Assembly: GCF_034652275.1 (NCBI RefSeq) | Contig: NZ_JAXIWG010000002.1 | Location: 1 to 64,000 of the forward strand | DNA length: 64,000 bases | Direction of reading: 5' to 3' | Origin: Yoonia sp034652275 | GTDB lineage: Bacteria > Pseudomonadota > Alphaproteobacteria > Rhodobacterales > Rhodobacteraceae | Part shown: positions 59,847-64,000 of the stretch, piece by piece | Position numbering within the stretch: position 1 is the stretch's first letter | How the letters are laid out: the number at the start of each line of letters is the position of its first letter | Position numbers and translations under genes: made by a program | The notes under the pieces: generated by a model | The model's database searches: none | What the model was told of the DNA's origin: nothing | What the model saw: only the letters and a program-made list of their open reading frames with translations

Positions 59847-62800
59847 CTAGTAGTCGCGCTCGAAGAAGATGCCGATGCTGGTGCCGCCGTCCTGATCGAC
59901 GCCGCCTTTGGCCACGATCTCGTCGGTGACATCGAGGTTGAGGTTGATCTCGGTGCCGCCATCGCTGCTGACGGTGACATCGGTATAGACGTTCTCGGAC
60001 AGGTAACGCCCCGCGCGCACGGCGGCATTGCCTTCTTCGTCGGTGGTCACGTCGAAATCATCCAGACCGAGGTTCTGGCGCAACCGGTCAACGGCCCCGC
60101 CACCACCGCCCGCCAGCGTGCTGATCGCACCCGCGAGCTGCACGGCCTGCAAGGGGCTGATGCTTTGCAGGTCGCGGCCAAAGATCAGCTGTGACAGCAC
60201 CTCGTCCTGCGGCAGGTCGGGCACGGACTGGAAACTGACCTCGGGTTCACTGGCGGGCCCTTCGACAACGATGCTGACCTGCGTGCCCGTGGCGCTGGTG
60301 GTCGAGGCGACCAGCCGGATGTAGGGTTCGAAATCGCCCTGCAAGGATGCGCTGCCTTCGGTCAGATCGAAGCGTTGTTGCAGAATGTCGATGCGCCCGC
60401 GCAAAAGATCAAACCGCCCGACGGGGATCACATCCGCGCTGGTGCCGCCGATGGTCAAGCGGCCACCAAGTTCCGCGTCAAGCCCGCGTCCGCGGATGAA
60501 GATCCGCGACGGCGCATCAATCACGATGTTGAGCGGGAATGCACGCCGCGTGCCTGTGGTGCCGCCGCCATTGATTTCGGCACCGCTGGGCAAAAGGCCG
60601 GCGCGCGCCAGCGTCGTCGTCACCGCTCGCTCGGGCCGCATATGCACGACATCGGGCAAGGCCCCCAAGGTGCTGATGCTGGAAGACGGCACCTGCACAT
60701 CGGTTTGGCCCAGCGCAAGCTGGCCCGCGATCCGCGCACCACCCTGCAAGGGCCCCTGCAACGTCACAGTCCCGGCAATTGTGGTCCGGTAAAGCTCGGG
60801 GTCTTTCAGCACAACATCGTTCAGCCGGACCGTGACATCGGCGGGGTTGCCGTCCCCAAATCCGATTGGCCCGCTGATCGCAAGGCTACCACCCGCTTCG
60901 ACGCCGGACCGCAGGTCGATCTGCGCCGTGCCATTGACCAGACGCACGGCACCCGTGATCCCGCTCAGCGCCTGCCCCAGCGTCGGCGCGGCAAGGCGGC
61001 CATCGGCAAAGGTGATCTGTCCGCTAATGGCATCCAGCCCCGGCTGCCCCGCAGCGCGCAGATCGAAATTCGCGGTCCCGCTCAGGCGGCGCGGCTCGAT
61101 CGCGGCATTGGCAAGTGCGAGCGGCGCAGCCCCCCTGATCGCAAGATCGAGCGTTCCCGATTGCGCCACGCTGCCGCGCACCTCTGCCGTCAGGCCACCC
61201 GGTCCGGTGCCGGTGGCATCCACACCCCAGTTGCCTGCCGCATCCAGCGATGCGCTGCCTGTCGCGCGCACAGGCCCGCTGATCTGGTCGGTCAGCAGAC
61301 CCACGTCACGCAAGCTGGCGTTGAAACGCCCTTGCCGGTCGCCGCCGTTGCTGTTCAGCGCACCGACAAAGGACACCTGCGGCGTCGATACCTCCAGCGT
61401 GCGCACGACCAGCCCTTCCTCGGCCAGACCAAGGTCGGCCGTGATCCGGCCGGTGCCCGCCAGCAGCGCATCTGCCGTCGGATTGCCGATCCCCAGACTT
61501 TCGCTGCGCAGATTGGCCTGAACATCAAACGCGCTGAGGTCTGGCACGATGCGGCCAGAGGCGCTCATGTCGATCGTGCCTCGCAGGGGCCGTCCGATCA
61601 GGCCCGCATAGGTGGACAGATCGCCGACCTGTGCGGTCAGATCGCCGGTGGTTGCATAATCAGCGTCACGCCCGGCGACGACAGCATCAAGCGCCACATC
61701 GACATCGGGGCCGGTGATCCGCAAGACAGCGCCCGTATCCCCCTCGGGCGTGGGGGTCGCATCCAGCGTCAGGTCCAGCGGTCCGGTAAGCGCTGGATCG
61801 ACGATACTGGCATCCGCGATCCGCAAGGCAAGGTCGGCCGTGACCGGCCCGTCCAGCCGCAAATCGGCGTCACCCTGAATGTCCACTGCAGGCGTCTGCA
61901 CGGACAGCCCCGAGACCTGCACCGCATCGTCCCCCGTGCGCGCGATCTGCGCCGCGATCTGCCCCGCGCCAGCAAGCAGCGGATCAAGCCGGTCGATCCC
62001 CGTGACAAGGTCCTGCGTCTGCCCCGCGATATCAAACGTGAACCGCGCACTGTCGCTCAGCAGCACACCCCGCACCGTCAAGGCGGCAGCCCCGGCCAAG
62101 GGGCGCCCCGCGACACCGGCATAAGCCGAAAGATCGGTCACATCGGCAGCAAGGTCGATATTGACGGTTTGCCCATCCTCGGGGACCGGCACAACCGTGC
62201 CTGTCGCGCTATAACTGGCCGCAGGCGCATCGCCTGCCAGCGTAAAGCCGATCTGCCCTTGTGCGGACATCGTGACCTGCCCGGTGGCGGTCGCCGCACC
62301 GGCAAGGTCCGGCGCGATCAGCGATACATCGCGCAAGGTCGCGTCGATATCGGCAACCGATCCAGCGCTCGTCAGGTTTGCAGAGGCCGTGACCTCTGCG
62401 GCGGCGGTGGCAACGGCAAGGTTTTCCAGCCGCGTGCCCGCCGTATCGCGCACAAGGCGCGCAGCAATGGTGCCATCGCCGGCCAGCACCGCATCGGCCT
62501 GCGGGATACCCACGGAAAGGTCGGATGTTGTGCCGGTCAGGCCGATGTTGAAGATGCCGTCAAGCGGGGTCAGGTCGGCCACGATGTCGAACATCGCATC
62601 GCCACCCAGATCCTGCCCGACCAGAGTCGAAAACCTTTCCAGCCCAACGACATTGGCCCGGATGGTCGCATCCGTCTGGAACCCCTGCCTTGCGCCCGCG
62701 ATCTCGGCCCTTGCGAGCAGGGACAGGCCCGCACCCGACAGCGACAGGCGCCGGATTTCGACATTCTGGCCTTCGATACGTTCCAAAAGCAGCGCGCCGG

Positions 62801-64000
62801 TCACGGCATCGCCGAGCGCCTGCGACGCACCGCTGTCGTCCAGTTGCAGCCCCTGCGTGCCATAGGTCACGTTGGCGGTCAGACGCCCGACCTGTTCGCC
62901 TTCGCCCGATTGCAGCACACCACCGCCGCGCGCTGTCAGCACCTCGATCCCGAGGCCCGGACGGTCCAGCCCGTTCACGGTCATATCCATCGTCCAGTTG
63001 TCCGACACGGCAGCGTCATAGTTCACGTCCAGCGTCACACCATCAACAAAGGTACGCGGTCCGCCCAACGGCAACAGGACAGGCAGATCGTCGTCAGGCG
63101 TGATACCGCCCGTGATGCTGATGATCTCCGGCCAGCCCTGCGCGCCGATCCGCACGGTGCCTGTCAGGCGCGCGCGGCCTGCATCGAGCGCGATCTGCGG
63201 AATGTCGATACTGCCATCCGCTGCACGGTTGACCGCAACCTGCAACTGCGCCTCGGTGCCGAAAAAGTCCTGATATTCCTCTGCAAACAGCGGCGAGACA
63301 TCGCCGCCCACGTCAAGCCGCACCTGCTGCTGCCCCCCCACCGTCGCCAAGGCGAAATCGCCTGTCAGCCGGTCCTGCCCGTCGGTGGCCAGCGCGAGGG
63401 TCGCGGCGAAATCATCCAGTGGCGCATCGCCCTGTACCGTCAGCTTGACCGAGGGACGGCCCGGCAGGTCCAACAGGCGCGCAGCGATCCCGTCTGGGCC
63501 TTCGTCAAGGTCCAGCAGGATGGCCAGAACGTTGGTTTCATTGGAATAGCTGCCGTCGATCTGGAATGACCCCTCTTTGCCGTCCCGCCGCGTGGCCAGC
63601 ACATCCGCGGTGCCTTCGCCCCCCGCCAACTGCGCCGAACCCTGCACGCTTGCCACAACAGGTTCGCCGAGGAAGGACTGGTCAATCTCGATCCGCGCAA
63701 TGTCCAGCACGCCGATGGACACGCTGACCGGCAATTCGGGCAGCGCAAACGGCTGCGCCTCGGGGGATGGGCCGGTGTCGCCGCCCACAGGCGCGCGCGA
63801 CAGGATCACGCGGCCTGCACGCAACTGCTGCACATTGATCGCGCCGCGCAACAGCGACGCACGGCTCCATTGCAGCACCAGATCCTCGAGCGTCAGCCAG
63901 ACGCCATCGGCATCGGCGATGGTCATCTGCGCAATCCGCGCCTCGGAGCTTAGCGCACCTTCAAAGCCGATGATGGTGACGGTGCGATCCTCGCCCGACA
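59847..64000 (-). CDS. tamB: TamB translocation/assembly module protein, C-terminal 1,384 residues (5' end beyond window)
   Basis: The frame is open from the right edge to TAG 59847. The visible upstream part (TVTIIGFEGALSSEARI ... ADGVWLTLEDLVLQWS) and the long run of alternating hydrophobic beta-strands match the TamB/DUF490 middle region. The conserved C-terminal domain includes GRGLDAELGGRLTIGG, FDLRGR-type strand FDLLRGRIDILQQRFDL, DLPQDEVLSQLIFGRDL and ends with VDQDGGTSIGIFFERDY. TamB spans the periplasm as a beta-taco groove between inner membrane and outer membrane and moves lipids and/or autotransporters to the outer membrane. tamA is expected beyond the right edge. Confidence 0.95.
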   Translation of the reverse strand, partial: SGEDRTVTIIGFEGALSSEARIAQMTIADADGVWLTLEDLVLQWSRASLLRGAINVQQLRAGRVILSRAPVGGDTGPSPEAQPFALPELPVSVSIGVLDIARIEIDQSFLGEPVVASVQGSAQLAGGEGTADVLATRRDGKEGSFQIDGSYSNETNVLAILLDLDEGPDGIAARLLDLPGRPSVKLTVQGDAPLDDFAATLALATDGQDRLTGDFALATVGGQQQVRLDVGGDVSPLFAEEYQDFFGTEAQLQVAVNRAADGSIDIPQIALDAGRARLTGTVRIGAQGWPEIISITGGITPDDDLPVLLPLGGPRTFVDGVTLDVNYDAAVSDNWTMDMTVNGLDRPGLGIEVLTARGGGVLQSGEGEQVGRLTANVTYGTQGLQLDDSGASQALGDAVTGALLLERIEGQNVEIRRLSLSGAGLSLLARAEIAGARQGFQTDATIRANVVGLERFSTLVGQDLGGDAMFDIVADLTPLDGIFNIGLTGTTSDLSVGIPQADAVLAGDGTIAARLVRDTAGTRLENLAVATAAAEVTASANLTSAGSVADIDATLRDVSLIAPDLAGAATATGQVTMSAQGQIGFTLAGDAPAASYSATGTVVPVPEDGQTVNIDLAADVTDLSAYAGVAGRPLAGAAALTVRGVLLSDSARFTFDIAGQTQDLVTGIDRLDPLLAGAGQIAAQIARTGDDAVQVSGLSVQTPAVDIQGDADLRLDGPVTADLALRIADASIVDPALTGPLDLTLDATPTPEGDTGAVLRITGPDVDVALDAVVAGRDADYATTGDLTAQVGDLSTYAGLIGRPLRGTIDMSASGRIVPDLSAFDVQANLRSESLGIGNPTADALLAGTGRITADLGLAEEGLVVRTLEVSTPQVSFVGALNSNGGDRQGRFNASLRDVGLLTDQISGPVRATGSASLDAAGNWGVDATGTGPGGLTAEVRGSVAQSGTLDLAIRGAAPLALANAAIEPRRLSGTANFDLRAAGQPGLDAISGQITFADGRLAAPTLGQALSGITGAVRLVNGTAQIDLRSGVEAGGSLAISGPIGFGDGNPADVTVRLNDVVLKDPELYRTTIAGTVTLQGPLQGGARIAGQLALGQTDVQVPSSSISTLGALPDVVHMRPERAVTTTLARAGLLPSGAEINGGGTTGTRRAFPLNIVIDAPSRIFIRGRGLDAELGGRLTIGGTSADVIPVGRFDLLRGRIDILQQRFDLTEGSASLQGDFEPYIRLVASTTSATGTQVSIVVEGPASEPEVSFQSVPDLPQDEVLSQLIFGRDLQSISPLQAVQLAGAISTLAGGGGGAVDRLRQNLGLDDFDVTTDEEGNAAVRAGRYLSENVYTDVTVSSDGGTEINLNLDVTDEIVAKGGVDQDGGTSIGIFFERDY

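Noticed and set aside
60375..63569. Plus-strand open frame of 1,064 codons
   Set aside because: It lies wholly antisense to tamB, which has clear DUF490 motifs; its translation is low-complexity Arg/Gln/Gly typical of a shadow frame.

Overview
The window looks like a chromosomal segment of a marine-type alphaproteobacterium of the Rhodobacterales (Roseobacter/Rhodobacteraceae group). This is inferred from the high G+C, the alphaproteobacterial form of SerC, the serB / serC-serA arrangement, a fructose-type frcR-frcBCA locus, TctABC and TamB. No database search was possible, so species is not assigned. No rRNA, tRNA, CRISPR array, insertion sequence or phage gene was recognised.

Region 1 (1-23183, minus strand) is one uninterrupted reading frame of at least 7,727 codons. 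It starts at 23183 and runs off the left edge. It has an LEPR-XLL-like N-terminus followed by thousands of residues of beta-strand repeats, with recurring aromatic 'Y-x-Y-x-G ... VDL ... LW' modules between them. Upstream on the same strand are a P-loop kinase-like protein and an O-methyltransferase whose ends overlap. Diverging from them on the plus strand is a surface/secretion group: an FG-GAP plus RTX protein (type I secretion substrate), a lipoprotein with a TbpB-like ending, and a SapC-family protein, closed by a strong terminator. An outer-membrane beta-barrel protein converges on that terminator. The 1-30.4 kb stretch therefore looks like a cell-surface island, and it is the best candidate for something undescribed.

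Region 2 (30.6-40.8 kb) is metabolic. serB diverges from serC-serA, which completes the phosphorylated serine pathway except for regulation; serC has a structured leader that could mask its ribosome binding site. A TctC receptor diverges from TctB-TctA (tripartite carboxylate uptake). A DJ-1/PfpI-family protein, an NAD(P)-binding protein and a succinate-semialdehyde-type dehydrogenase follow.

Region 3 (40.9-46.6 kb) is a cyanate/nitrate-type ABC transporter operon ending in cyanase. It diverges from a PAS/AAA+/Fis regulator whose sigma-54 activator motifs are degenerate, and palindromic operator-like sites lie between them.

Region 4 (46.6-51.8 kb) is a ROK regulator diverging from a fructose-type ABC sugar transporter (binding protein, permease, ATPase), followed by a 46-residue membrane protein and an ABM monooxygenase.

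Region 5 (52-64 kb) holds a Na/phosphate cotransporter, a Trm112-like / LON-domain / thioredoxin-TPR (CnoX-like) run, a Nudix hydrolase, a phosphodiester glycosidase-like protein with rbfA, dapB, a cupin, a small periplasmic protein, a hemerythrin-domain protein and the C-terminal 1,384 residues of TamB, which runs off the right edge.
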